DNA of 64,000 bases from NCBI GenBank assembly GCA_963701735.1, contig CAVPBI010000001.1:15321-79320 (forward strand). The letters run 5' to 3'. The DNA comes from CAWABB01 sp963701735. Lineage in GTDB: Bacteria; Bacteroidota; Ignavibacteria; UBA10030; UBA6906. Each line of letters starts with the position of its first letter. The first letter of the stretch is position 1. Under the pieces are notes generated by a model, which was not told the DNA's origin, did not search any database, and saw only the letters and a list, made by a program, of their open reading frames with translations. The position numbers and the translations under genes are program-made. This document shows positions 45,245 to 53,556 of this stretch, piece by piece.

Positions 45245-45958
45245 ATGCACGACTCAACGCTGATACGAACCGATGGTCTCATGAAGTCGTATCCGATGGG
45301 GGATTCCTCCATCGTCGCCCTCCGCGATGTCACGCTTCTGTTCCAGCAGGGGGAGTTTTCCGGCCTCGTAGGGCCGAGCGGTTCTGGCAAGACGACGCTC
45401 CTGAACATCGTGGGGACGCTGGATGCGCCCACCGGGGGGTCGGCGACTGTCCTCGGTGAATCCGTCGGGGCTCTCTCCCACGAGCGCGCGGCGGATATGC
45501 GCAACCGGCACATCGGCTTCATCTTTCAGACGTTCAACCTGCTCCCGGTCTACACGGTCTACGAGAACGTGGAATTCCCTCTGATCCTCCTGCGCATCCC
45601 CTCCGCGAAGAGGAGGGTGATGGTGATGGAGTCGCTGGAGCTTGTGGGCCTGGCGGATCGGGCAAGGTCCCGTCCGCACCAGCTCTCCGGAGGTCAAAGC
45701 CAGCGGGTCGCCATCTGCAGGGCTATCGTCAAGCGCCCGGAGATTGTGCTGGCGGACGAGCCCACGGCCAACCTGGACGCGGCGAACTCCCACGCCATCC
45801 TCCAGACGATGGAGAAGCTGAACAGGGAGCTGGGAACAACGTTCCTTTTCTCCACCCACGACGACAAAGTGATCCGGTACCTGCGGCGGAAGATCAGCCT
45901 GGTGGACGGCGGCGTGGCAAGCGACGTCCTTCAGAGCGGGAAGGGGGACGGCGTATGA
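45245..45958 (+). CDS. ABC transporter ATPase, LolD/MacB type
   Basis: 237 aa with Walker A GPSGSGKTT, signature LSGGQSQR, Walker B VLADEPT and the switch His in FSTHDDK. The NRHIGFIFQTFNLLPVYTVYENVEFPL segment is typical of the LolD/MacB/FtsE class, whose partners are FtsX-fold permeases. The next two genes are such permeases. It would power extraction of a lipoprotein, lipid or small molecule from the inner membrane. The stop overlaps the next start (ATGA). Confidence 0.93.
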   Translation: MHDSTLIRTDGLMKSYPMGDSSIVALRDVTLLFQQGEFSGLVGPSGSGKTTLLNIVGTLDAPTGGSATVLGESVGALSHERAADMRNRHIGFIFQTFNLLPVYTVYENVEFPLILLRIPSAKRRVMVMESLELVGLADRARSRPHQLSGGQSQRVAICRAIVKRPEIVLADEPTANLDAANSHAILQTMEKLNRELGTTFLFSTHDDKVIRYLRRKISLVDGGVASDVLQSGKGDGV

Positions 45959-47130
45959 TGGCCATCCCGCACCTGGCATTGAAGAACCTGCTCGGCGCAG
46001 GCATCCGGACATGGCTCAATGTCGTCGTTCTCTCGTTTTCTTTCGTCGCGATCATCGCGACGCAGGGCCTGCTCGAGGGAATGAACGACCAGGTGGCCCA
46101 GGCGATGATCGATACGGAGTACGGCGCCGGTCAGTTCCGGTACGGGTCGTACGATCCGTACGACCCGCTCACGCTGAAGGACGGACACAGCGTGGTCCCG
46201 CCGGCGATCGACGCGGCGATTGAGAAGGGAGAGGCGACCGCCGTCCTGATCGTGCAGGGATCGCTGTACGTGCAGGGCCGCGTGCGGCCCGTGCTGATCA
46301 AGGGGATCGACCCCGGGCAGACCGTCGTGCGGCTGCCCTCTTCCCGGCTTCTCCCGGTCCCCGGCGAAATCCCGGCGCTCGCCGGGGCGCGGATGGCGAA
46401 GAGCAGCGGCATGGGCGTGGGCGACTACGTCACGCTTCAGTGGCGCGACGCCAGGGGTACATTCGACGCGCAGGATGCCCGGATCGCCGAGGTTTTCTCG
46501 ACCTCCGTGCAGTCGGTGGATCTGAACCAGATCTGGATCCCGCTCGACACGCTTCGGCGCGTCGCCAGGATGGAGAACGAGGCGACGCTGGTGATTGCCA
46601 GGCCGGGGTTCGTCCCCCCGCCCGCACCTGACGGCTGGCACTTCACAAGCCAGGATGAGCTTCTGGCCGACATCCGCGAGGTGGTGCGTTCGAAAGCCGT
46701 CGGATCGTCCGTCGTATATGTCATTCTCCTTCTGCTCGCCCTCCTCGCCATATTCGACACGCAGGTGCTTTCGGTCTGGCGGAGGCGAAAGGAGATCGGG
46801 ACGCTGATGGCGCTGGGGATGACCAGGCTCAAGATCATTCAGCTCTTCACGCTTGAGGGGGCGGCGCATGGCGTCCTGGCGGCCCTTGTGGCGGCCCTCT
46901 ACGGGATCCCGTTACTGGGCAGCCTCGCCCGCGACGGGTGGGAGCTCCCCGCAGGGGTGGAATCCTACGGGTTCGCCATCGGGGAGCGGCTCTTCCCGGT
47001 CTTCAGCGTCGGCCTCGTTCTGGGGACGACACTCCTTGTGCTGGCGACCACGACCGTCGTGAGTTTCCTGCCCGTGCGGCGCATCGCTGATCTGAAACCC
47101 ACCGACGCTCTGAGGGGAAAGTTCACATGA
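45955..47130 (+). CDS. FtsX/LolCE-type ABC permease 1
   Basis: 391 aa. One N-terminal helix (WLNVVVLSFSFVAIIATQGLL) is followed by a ~230-residue periplasmic MacB-like domain and three C-terminal helices (SSVVYVILLLLALLAIFDTQV, the MTRLKIIQLFTLEGAAHGVLAALVAALYG region, FSVGLVLGTTLLVLATTTVVSFLPV). It ends PVRRIADLKPTDALRGKFT, the usual end of this fold. It overlaps genes on both sides by four bases, so stoichiometric synthesis with the ATPase and the second permease is likely. Confidence 0.9.
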   Translation: MMAIPHLALKNLLGAGIRTWLNVVVLSFSFVAIIATQGLLEGMNDQVAQAMIDTEYGAGQFRYGSYDPYDPLTLKDGHSVVPPAIDAAIEKGEATAVLIVQGSLYVQGRVRPVLIKGIDPGQTVVRLPSSRLLPVPGEIPALAGARMAKSSGMGVGDYVTLQWRDARGTFDAQDARIAEVFSTSVQSVDLNQIWIPLDTLRRVARMENEATLVIARPGFVPPPAPDGWHFTSQDELLADIREVVRSKAVGSSVVYVILLLLALLAIFDTQVLSVWRRRKEIGTLMALGMTRLKIIQLFTLEGAAHGVLAALVAALYGIPLLGSLARDGWELPAGVESYGFAIGERLFPVFSVGLVLGTTLLVLATTTVVSFLPVRRIADLKPTDALRGKFT

Positions 47131-48401
47131 TCCTCTTTCTCCTCAAAGGTCTCCTTCGCGACCCGTCCAGAAGCGTCTTCCCCGTCATCACGGTGACCGT
47201 CGGCGTGATGCTTACGGTCGTGCTTCAGAGTTGGATCAGCGGGCTGCAGGGCGAGCTCGTGAAGTCGAGCGCGAGATTCTCCACGGGCCATGTCAAGGTG
47301 ACGACCCGCGCCTACGCACTGGAGGAGGACCAGCTGCCGAACGACCTCGCTCTGCTCGGCGTCGATTCCCTCCTGCGGACACTCAGGGAGCGCTTCCCCG
47401 GCCTCCTCTGGAGTCCGCGGATCAGGTTCGGCGGGTTGCTCGACATTCCGGACTCCAGCGGGGAGACGCGGGCCCAGGGGCCCGTGGCGGGTTTCGCGGT
47501 GGACCTGATGAGTCCCGACTCCCCTGATCTGCGCATGCTGAACCTCGATCGGGCGGTGGCACGGGGCGCCCTTCCTGCGCGGAGGGGGGAGGCGCTCCTC
47601 AGCGACGAGCTCGCGCGACGATTGGGGGTGGGGATCGGGGAGACGGCAACGCTCATCGGCGCCACACGACACGGGAGCCTTACGACCGCGAACTTCACGG
47701 TGAGCGGGACGGTCCGGTTCGGCCTCACGGTGCTGGACCGGGGAACCATCATCGCCGATCTCTCCGACGTGCAGGTTGCCCTCGACATGGACGACGCGGC
47801 GGGAGAGGTCTTTGGCTTCTTCGCCGACGAGCTGTACCGGGACGACGTCGCAACCAGGACGGCGGAGGCATTCAACTCGCTCGTGCCGGAGAACGGCGAC
47901 GAGTTTGCGCCGGTGATGGCCACGATGCGGAATCAGGCCGGCCTCGGGCAGATTCTCGACGTGTGGGAATACCTGACGGGAGTCCTGGTGACCATCTTCA
48001 TCATGGTGATGTCGATCGTCCTCTGGAACGCGGGATTGATGGCCAGCCTGCGGCGGTATGGCGAGATCGGGATGCGGCTTGCTCTCGGGGAAGCGAGGGG
48101 GCGGATCTACCGTGCGATGCTGGCCGAATCCCTCATGATCGGCATCATGGGTTCTGCGCTGGGAACCGCCGCCGGCATCGGCGTCGCGTACTATCTCCAG
48201 GAAACCGGTATCGAGATCGGCTCGATGATGAAGAATGCATCGATCATGCTCGCCAATGTCATGCGTGCCCGCGTGACGGCGGTTTCCTATGTGATCGGCT
48301 TTGTCCCCGGCCTCTGCGCGACACTGCTTGGAACGTCGATTGCCGGGATAGGGATCTACCGGAGGCAAACCGCCCAACTGGCAAAGGAACTGCAATCATG
48401 A
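47127..48401 (+). CDS. FtsX/LolCE-type ABC permease 2
   Basis: 424 aa, same topology as permease 1 but diverged: N-terminal helix SVFPVITVTVGVMLTVVLQSW, a periplasmic domain, then LTGVLVTIFIMVMSIVLWNAGLM, MLAESLMIGIMGSALGTAAGIG and VSYVIGFVPGLCATLLGTSIAGIGIYR. Two non-identical permeases with one ATPase recall LolC-LolE-LolD. Starts and ends with four-base overlaps. Confidence 0.9.
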   Translation: MILFLLKGLLRDPSRSVFPVITVTVGVMLTVVLQSWISGLQGELVKSSARFSTGHVKVTTRAYALEEDQLPNDLALLGVDSLLRTLRERFPGLLWSPRIRFGGLLDIPDSSGETRAQGPVAGFAVDLMSPDSPDLRMLNLDRAVARGALPARRGEALLSDELARRLGVGIGETATLIGATRHGSLTTANFTVSGTVRFGLTVLDRGTIIADLSDVQVALDMDDAAGEVFGFFADELYRDDVATRTAEAFNSLVPENGDEFAPVMATMRNQAGLGQILDVWEYLTGVLVTIFIMVMSIVLWNAGLMASLRRYGEIGMRLALGEARGRIYRAMLAESLMIGIMGSALGTAAGIGVAYYLQETGIEIGSMMKNASIMLANVMRARVTAVSYVIGFVPGLCATLLGTSIAGIGIYRRQTAQLAKELQS

Positions 48402-49129
48402 GAATTCTCGTTGCCGTCGTGTGCACCGCTTCCCTCGGGCTCGCCCAGACTCCCTCGGGCGAAGCCATCCTGACACGTGTGGACAAGAACATGGGCTCGG
48501 ACACAAAGGTCTCTGTCGGGCAGATGCGCGTGAAGGAGAGGCGCGAGGTGCGGACCATCCGGATGAAGTCCTGGCTGAAGGGGATGACGAGCTCCTTCAC
48601 GGAGTTCCTGGACCCTCCGCGCGAGAAGGGGACCAAGATGCTGAAGCTGGACGATCAGCTCTGGACGTACACGCCATCAACGGACAGGACGATCCTGATC
48701 TCGGGACACATGCTGCGCCAGTCGGTCATGGGCTCCGACCTCTCATACCAGGATCTCCTGGAAGACCCGAAACTCCTTCCGGCCTATGAGCCGGCTGTCG
48801 TCGGCGAGGAGGTCGTCCTGGAGCGGCCCTGCTGGGTCCTCTCGCTCACCTCCAGGGGGGGCGATGTCGCCTATCACTCCCGGAAGATCTGGGTCGACAA
48901 GGAGCGTTTTCTGGTGATGAAAGAGGACCGGTTTGCCCGCTCGGGCAGGCTCCTGAAGACCACGCTTGTGAACAGGGTGGCTCTCGTCAACGGGAAGTGG
49001 GTCTCTTCGGAGATCGAGGTGAAGGACGCGCTGAAGACCGGGGGAGGGACGGAGTTCGTCGTCGAAGAGGTGCAATTCGACGTCGATATTCCCGACCACT
49101 TCTTCACGAAGGCCGCGCTCCGCAGGTAA
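48398..49129 (+). CDS. LolA-like outer-membrane lipoprotein-sorting protein
   Basis: 243 aa, start ATG 48398 overlapping the permease stop. A short signal peptide (MRILVAVVCTASLGLAQ) precedes a LolA/LolB-fold protein: QMRVKERREVRTIRMKSWLKGMTSSFTEFLDPPREKGTKMLKLDDQLWTYTPSTDR is the standard beginning of this family. The barrel could carry a hydrophobic cargo across the periplasm from the two permeases. It differs from housekeeping LolA, so a dedicated cargo is likely. Confidence 0.85.
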   Translation: MRILVAVVCTASLGLAQTPSGEAILTRVDKNMGSDTKVSVGQMRVKERREVRTIRMKSWLKGMTSSFTEFLDPPREKGTKMLKLDDQLWTYTPSTDRTILISGHMLRQSVMGSDLSYQDLLEDPKLLPAYEPAVVGEEVVLERPCWVLSLTSRGGDVAYHSRKIWVDKERFLVMKEDRFARSGRLLKTTLVNRVALVNGKWVSSEIEVKDALKTGGGTEFVVEEVQFDVDIPDHFFTKAALRR

Positions 49130-49154
49130 CGCCGCAGACCAGGGGGGAATCCTC

Positions 49155-51509
49155 GTGCAAACCCGATATCTGATCGACATCCGCCAGGCCCGCGGGCGCC
49201 AGGGAATGGGGACCAAGGCCGAAATGCTCGGCCTCCTGTATCGGTACGGATTCCCGGTTCCACCCGCGCTCTGTTGCTCCATGGAGGCATGGCAGCGTTA
49301 CCAGCTCAAGGACCCGGAGCTTCTCCCCGCTCTCCGATCCGAGCTCAGCCGCCTCTGCGACCCCGGCGTTTCCTACGCCGTCCGCTCCTCGGCCAACGTC
49401 GAAGACCACCTCGAAAGCTCGTTCGCCGGCCAGTTCGCCAGCGTCCTTGATGTTCTCGGGATCGACAACCTCCTGAACGCCATCGTCTCTGTCTGGGACT
49501 CCGCCTCCTCGGGCGAGGCCCGGGAGTACGCCCGGAAGCTTCGCGGGACGGGCGACGGCATCTGGATGGGAGTGATCGTCCAGCAGATGGTCCACGCGAC
49601 GGTCTCCGGAGTCGCCTTCAGCCGAAATCCGATGACGGGCCTGGACGAGGTGGTCGTGGAAGCGGTACAGGGTCGTGGTGACGAGCTTGTACAGCGCGGG
49701 GTCACTCCCGATCGCTGGGTAAACAAATGGGGGGGGTGGACCGCGCGGCCCGAGCGGTCTTCCATACCGGAACCGCTCATCCGCGAAGTGGTGAAGGGCG
49801 CCCGGCTGATCGAACGCCGCTACGGACGCCCCGTCGATCTGGAATGGGCATATGACGGGAAATCACTGAGCTGGCTCCAGATGCGCGAGATCACGTTGGT
49901 CCGGAATCTCAATGTCTATTCCGAGAAGATGTCAAGGGAGATGCTGCCGGGCCTCATCAAGCCGCTCATCTGGTCGGTCAACATCCCCCTGGTCAACGGG
50001 GCATGGGTGAAGATCCTCACGGAACTGATCGGAAAGAACGACCTGGACCCGCGCTCGCTGGCCCGGCAGTTTTACTACCGCGCGTATTTCAACATGGGAG
50101 CGTTCGGGGAGATCTTCGCGCTCCTGGGGATGCCCCGCGACAGCCTGGAACTGCTGATGGGGATCGAGGTCGAGGGGGGAGAGAAGCCGCGCTTCAAGCC
50201 CACGCTGCGGACCATGCGGCACCTCGCGCGAATGGCCCGCTTCGCCCGGGAGAAATGGACCATCAGCCGCGATCTCGAGCGCTTCATCGCCGGAGCCGGC
50301 CGGGAGTACACGCCATTTATCGAGGAGGCGGTCGAGAGCCTTTCCCCCGACGAGATCCTCGCGGCGATCGACCGGCTCTTCGTGCTGAACCAGCGGACGG
50401 CCTACTACAATATCATCGTCCCGCTCCTGATGCAGATGTACAACCGCTCCTTCACGGGAATCCTGCGCAGGCTCGGCGTGGACTACGAGCAGTTTGACAT
50501 GGCCTGTGCGAGTGATGAGACGGTTGACCCCAACGTGGCGCTGGCCGCTCTGCACGCAAAGTACGAACGTCTGCCCGAATCGCTCCGCTCCCGAATCCTG
50601 AGTTCCACGTACGAAGGATTCCTCCGGATGGAAGGGATCGCGGAGTTCCAGGCGGCCCTCGAGGAGTTCCTCCGGCGCTTCGGGCACCTGAGCAACGTGG
50701 GGGTGGACTTTTCGGCGGTTCCGTGGCGCGAGACCCCTGATCTGGTGCTGCGCATGGTGACGGCATTTTCCGCGCCGCAAATCACCGGCAGCAAGATCGG
50801 GTTTGAGCAGCTCAAGGTCAGGGGGCTTCGCAGGGCCCAGGCAAGGTTGATGTACGGGCGCGCCAGGCAATTCCTCGTCCTCCGCACGCGTGTCGGGGCA
50901 CTCTATACGCTTGGATACGGACTCTTCAGGAAGTACTTCCTTGCGCTCGCCGACGAATGCGTCCGCCGCGGCGTGTTCTCAGAACGGGATCATATCTTCT
51001 ATCTGTCGCACGAAGAGATCCGATCGCTCTTCCGCGACGGCGATTCACCGGCGGAATTCCGGGAGAAGATCTCACAACGGCGCCAGGAGATGGAGGAGCT
51101 CAGGGACGTCACCGTTCCCACGACGATCTATGGCGACGATCCCCCGCCGCTGCGGAAGGAGGGGGCCGGAGATCTGAGGGGGATTCCCACATCGCGCGGT
51201 TACTACCGCGGCCCCGTCCGCGTCATCCGCGGCATACAGGAATACGACAGGCTGAAGGAGGGGGATGTGCTGGTGATTCCCTTCTCCGACGTCGGACTGA
51301 CCCCGCTCTTTGTCCGTGCCGGGGCGGTGATCGCGGAATCGGGCGGAATGCTGTCGCACAGCTCGATCATCGCGAGGGAGTACGGGATCCCGGCCGTGGT
51401 CTCGGTGCCCGGCGCCTGTCGGCTGGCGGACGACACCATTGTGGGGGTTGATGGGTACACAGGCGACGTAGTGCAATTCAACCTTGAGAAAGGAGAGCCA
51501 CAGACGTGA
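49155..51509 (+). CDS. PEP synthase-like phosphotransferase (rifampin-phosphotransferase architecture)
   Basis: 784 aa from a GTG with GGGGGGAA upstream. The N-terminal ATP-grasp domain shows YAVRSSANVEDHLESSFAGQ and VDLEWAYDGKSLSWLQMREIT (to ~residue 245). A ~430-residue helical middle domain matches nothing I know. The C-terminal swivelling domain has the phospho-histidine in GGMLSHSSIIAREYGIPAVV. The PEP-binding TIM barrel of true PEP synthase is absent. ATP domain, middle domain and His domain is the layout of rifampin phosphotransferase, where the middle domain binds the acceptor. The acceptor here is unknown; lipid-acyltransferase-like and transport neighbours suggest a lipid-linked molecule. 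It begins 25 bp after the LolA-like gene and overlaps the next gene. Confidence 0.82.
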   Translation: MQTRYLIDIRQARGRQGMGTKAEMLGLLYRYGFPVPPALCCSMEAWQRYQLKDPELLPALRSELSRLCDPGVSYAVRSSANVEDHLESSFAGQFASVLDVLGIDNLLNAIVSVWDSASSGEAREYARKLRGTGDGIWMGVIVQQMVHATVSGVAFSRNPMTGLDEVVVEAVQGRGDELVQRGVTPDRWVNKWGGWTARPERSSIPEPLIREVVKGARLIERRYGRPVDLEWAYDGKSLSWLQMREITLVRNLNVYSEKMSREMLPGLIKPLIWSVNIPLVNGAWVKILTELIGKNDLDPRSLARQFYYRAYFNMGAFGEIFALLGMPRDSLELLMGIEVEGGEKPRFKPTLRTMRHLARMARFAREKWTISRDLERFIAGAGREYTPFIEEAVESLSPDEILAAIDRLFVLNQRTAYYNIIVPLLMQMYNRSFTGILRRLGVDYEQFDMACASDETVDPNVALAALHAKYERLPESLRSRILSSTYEGFLRMEGIAEFQAALEEFLRRFGHLSNVGVDFSAVPWRETPDLVLRMVTAFSAPQITGSKIGFEQLKVRGLRRAQARLMYGRARQFLVLRTRVGALYTLGYGLFRKYFLALADECVRRGVFSERDHIFYLSHEEIRSLFRDGDSPAEFREKISQRRQEMEELRDVTVPTTIYGDDPPPLRKEGAGDLRGIPTSRGYYRGPVRVIRGIQEYDRLKEGDVLVIPFSDVGLTPLFVRAGAVIAESGGMLSHSSIIAREYGIPAVVSVPGACRLADDTIVGVDGYTGDVVQFNLEKGEPQT

Positions 51510-52732
51510 TCATCCGGTGGTTACTGATAGCCGTTCTCGCCTTCGGGATGGGCATGCTGCTTGTGCGGTATCTGACCGTCCACCCGCTCGATATGAGTCT
51601 GTACCTCTTCCTGACGCTTGCGGCAACCGTGGCGGTCATCCTCGTCCTGGCGGCCCTGTTCCATGCTCCAGCTCGTTGGATCGCAGTGATGCTTGCCGTC
51701 GTCGGCTTCCTCGCAGGCTACTGGCTCATGACCGCCCGTTTCCTTTCCAGGGAGGACACGCGCGAGCTTCCGCACCTCACCCGGGTGCCGGGAGATCCGG
51801 GCCGGGGGACGGTGGCGGTCGTCTATATGACGCACGGCGAACCGCCGACCTACGATCCGATCGGGTGGATCAATCAGTTCCGGGAGTTCGACGAGCAGGG
51901 GATCGCATTCGTTCCCTACCTTGTCCGGCCGTTCTTCGCGTTTGCCCTCAGGCAGAAGTACCTGAAGGTCGGACGGAGCGACCATCGCAGCATGCACGAG
52001 CGGATGCTCCGCAGCCTTGAACGTGCCTGCCGCGCCGACGGTGACTCCACGACGAGATTCTATCTCTCGTTCCTGGACGACGATCCCCGCCCCGACGCGG
52101 CCGTCATACGCGCCCTGAATGACGGCGCCAGCCGGGTGGTGGTCAGCGAAGTCTTTCTGACCATCTCGAACCACACCGCGGAAGGTGAGGAGCTGATCAG
52201 GAATCTCAAGATCCAGGAGCGGTTCGGAATTCCCCTCTCGTTCACAGGTCCGCTCTGGGACTCCGAACCGCTGAAGCAGATGTTTGTGCGCCGGGCCGAC
52301 GAGAATCTCGGCGGCATAGAGAAGTCCCGGGTGGGCGTCCTGCTTGTCGGACATGGGCAGCCTCAGGAGTGGGACGCGGAGTGGCCCACGGAGACGTCTC
52401 AGGAGATCGGGTTCCGCACGGACGTTCTGGCGCGGCTCGTGGCGGACGGCTTCAGACGCGACTTCGTGGGCCTTGCCTGGATGGAATTCCGCGAGCCGAA
52501 GGTCGTCCCGGCGGTCGAGGAACTTGGCAGGAAGGGCATCGAGCGGCTGCTCTATTTCTCCGCGGCGATCAGCGCCGATGCCATTCACAGCCAGTACGAT
52601 ACGCCTGATCTGGTCGCCGGTGCATACCTCCCCGCGGCGGTGGCGAGGGTCAATCTGGGCGCGTGGAACGACGACCCCCTCGTCATTCAGGCCATTAAGG
52701 AAAAGATTGATATCGCCATGAGGCAACCATGA
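51506..52732 (+). CDS. Membrane-anchored chelatase-like (ferrochelatase/CbiX fold) protein
   Basis: 408 aa. GTG 51506 overlaps the previous stop (GTGA). Three N-terminal helices (MIIRWLLIAVLAFGMGMLLV, LYLFLTLAATVAVILVLAALF, WIAVMLAVVGFLAGYWLM) precede a soluble region with the two half-sites of chelatase-like proteins: VVYMTHGEPPTYDP and VLLVGHGQPQEWD. The end contains IERLLYFSAAISADAIHSQYD. HemH and CbiX insert metals into tetrapyrroles, but the membrane anchor and context make such a role uncertain. No other heme or cobalamin gene is nearby. It ends with an ATGA overlap to the PlsY-like gene. Confidence 0.65.
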   Translation: MIIRWLLIAVLAFGMGMLLVRYLTVHPLDMSLYLFLTLAATVAVILVLAALFHAPARWIAVMLAVVGFLAGYWLMTARFLSREDTRELPHLTRVPGDPGRGTVAVVYMTHGEPPTYDPIGWINQFREFDEQGIAFVPYLVRPFFAFALRQKYLKVGRSDHRSMHERMLRSLERACRADGDSTTRFYLSFLDDDPRPDAAVIRALNDGASRVVVSEVFLTISNHTAEGEELIRNLKIQERFGIPLSFTGPLWDSEPLKQMFVRRADENLGGIEKSRVGVLLVGHGQPQEWDAEWPTETSQEIGFRTDVLARLVADGFRRDFVGLAWMEFREPKVVPAVEELGRKGIERLLYFSAAISADAIHSQYDTPDLVAGAYLPAAVARVNLGAWNDDPLVIQAIKEKIDIAMRQP

Positions 52733-53460
52733 TCGATCCCCTGATTGCGGCGGGCACGGCGCTTCTGGGATACCTCCTCGGGTCGTTCTCGTTCGCGAAG
52801 ATCATCGGGAGGATTGTCGCACCCGGCAAGGACATTTCGAAGGTGCACTACCAGGTCCCGGGGCGTGACATTACCATCGATATGAATGTCGCGAGCGCCA
52901 CAAGCGCCAGGTATCATCTCGGCCCCCGTTACGGATGTCTCATCTCCCTGCTGGACATGGTGAAGGTCGCCGTGCCCACGCTGCTGGTGCGGCTCTGGCA
53001 GCCGGACATCCCCTATCACCTGATCACCGCGACGACGGGGATCGTCGGGCATAACTGGCCGCTCTATCACGGGTTTCGCGGGGGAGGCGGCGAGTCGGCC
53101 ATCATCGGGGGGCTCTTTGTCATCGACTGGCTGGCGATCGTCGTGACGAACGCGATCGGGTTCGTTGTGGGCATCGCGGCGGGGAGTCTCCTCGTGCTCC
53201 GGTGGACCGGGTTCTTCCTTCTCGTCCCCTGGTTCTGGCTTGTCCGCGGGGACTGGCCGCACATCCTCTATGCCGTAGGGACGAACGTCCTGTACGTTCT
53301 CGCGATATGGAAGGAAGTGCTCCCGTACCTGGAGTCGAAGAAGACCGGGAAGGCCCCCACGCAGGAAGAGATCGGCGAGTTCCTCGGGATGGGCAAAAGG
53401 TTCGGGAGGATGATGGATCAGCACAACATCCTCACCGTGTTCAGGAAGTTGCGTCGCTAG
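52729..53460 (+). CDS. PlsY-like acyltransferase 1
   Basis: 243 aa polytopic membrane protein. GYLLGSFSFAKIIGRIVAPGKDI, DMVKVAVPTLLVR and GHNWPLYHGFRGGGGES correspond to conserved loops of glycerol-3-phosphate acyltransferase PlsY. The normal GSGNxGATN loop is replaced by MNVASATSARYHLG, and the protein is ~45 residues longer than usual, so acyl-phosphate transfer to glycerol-3-phosphate should not be assumed. Last of the run of overlapping genes. A paralogue lies at 58397. Confidence 0.75.
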   Translation: MIDPLIAAGTALLGYLLGSFSFAKIIGRIVAPGKDISKVHYQVPGRDITIDMNVASATSARYHLGPRYGCLISLLDMVKVAVPTLLVRLWQPDIPYHLITATTGIVGHNWPLYHGFRGGGGESAIIGGLFVIDWLAIVVTNAIGFVVGIAAGSLLVLRWTGFFLLVPWFWLVRGDWPHILYAVGTNVLYVLAIWKEVLPYLESKKTGKAPTQEEIGEFLGMGKRFGRMMDQHNILTVFRKLRR

Positions 53461-53556
53461 GATCGACCCGGGGGCTCCTCTCCGGCGTAGAATCGCTGTG
53501 GAGAGCCGCCTGAGGTTCCGCAGTATCGATGCCCTCACGTTCCAGTGGAGGTTGTC

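Noticed and set aside
49155..51509. Calling it phosphoenolpyruvate synthase (PpsA)
   Set aside because: The C-terminal PEP-binding TIM barrel is missing and a different middle domain is present.
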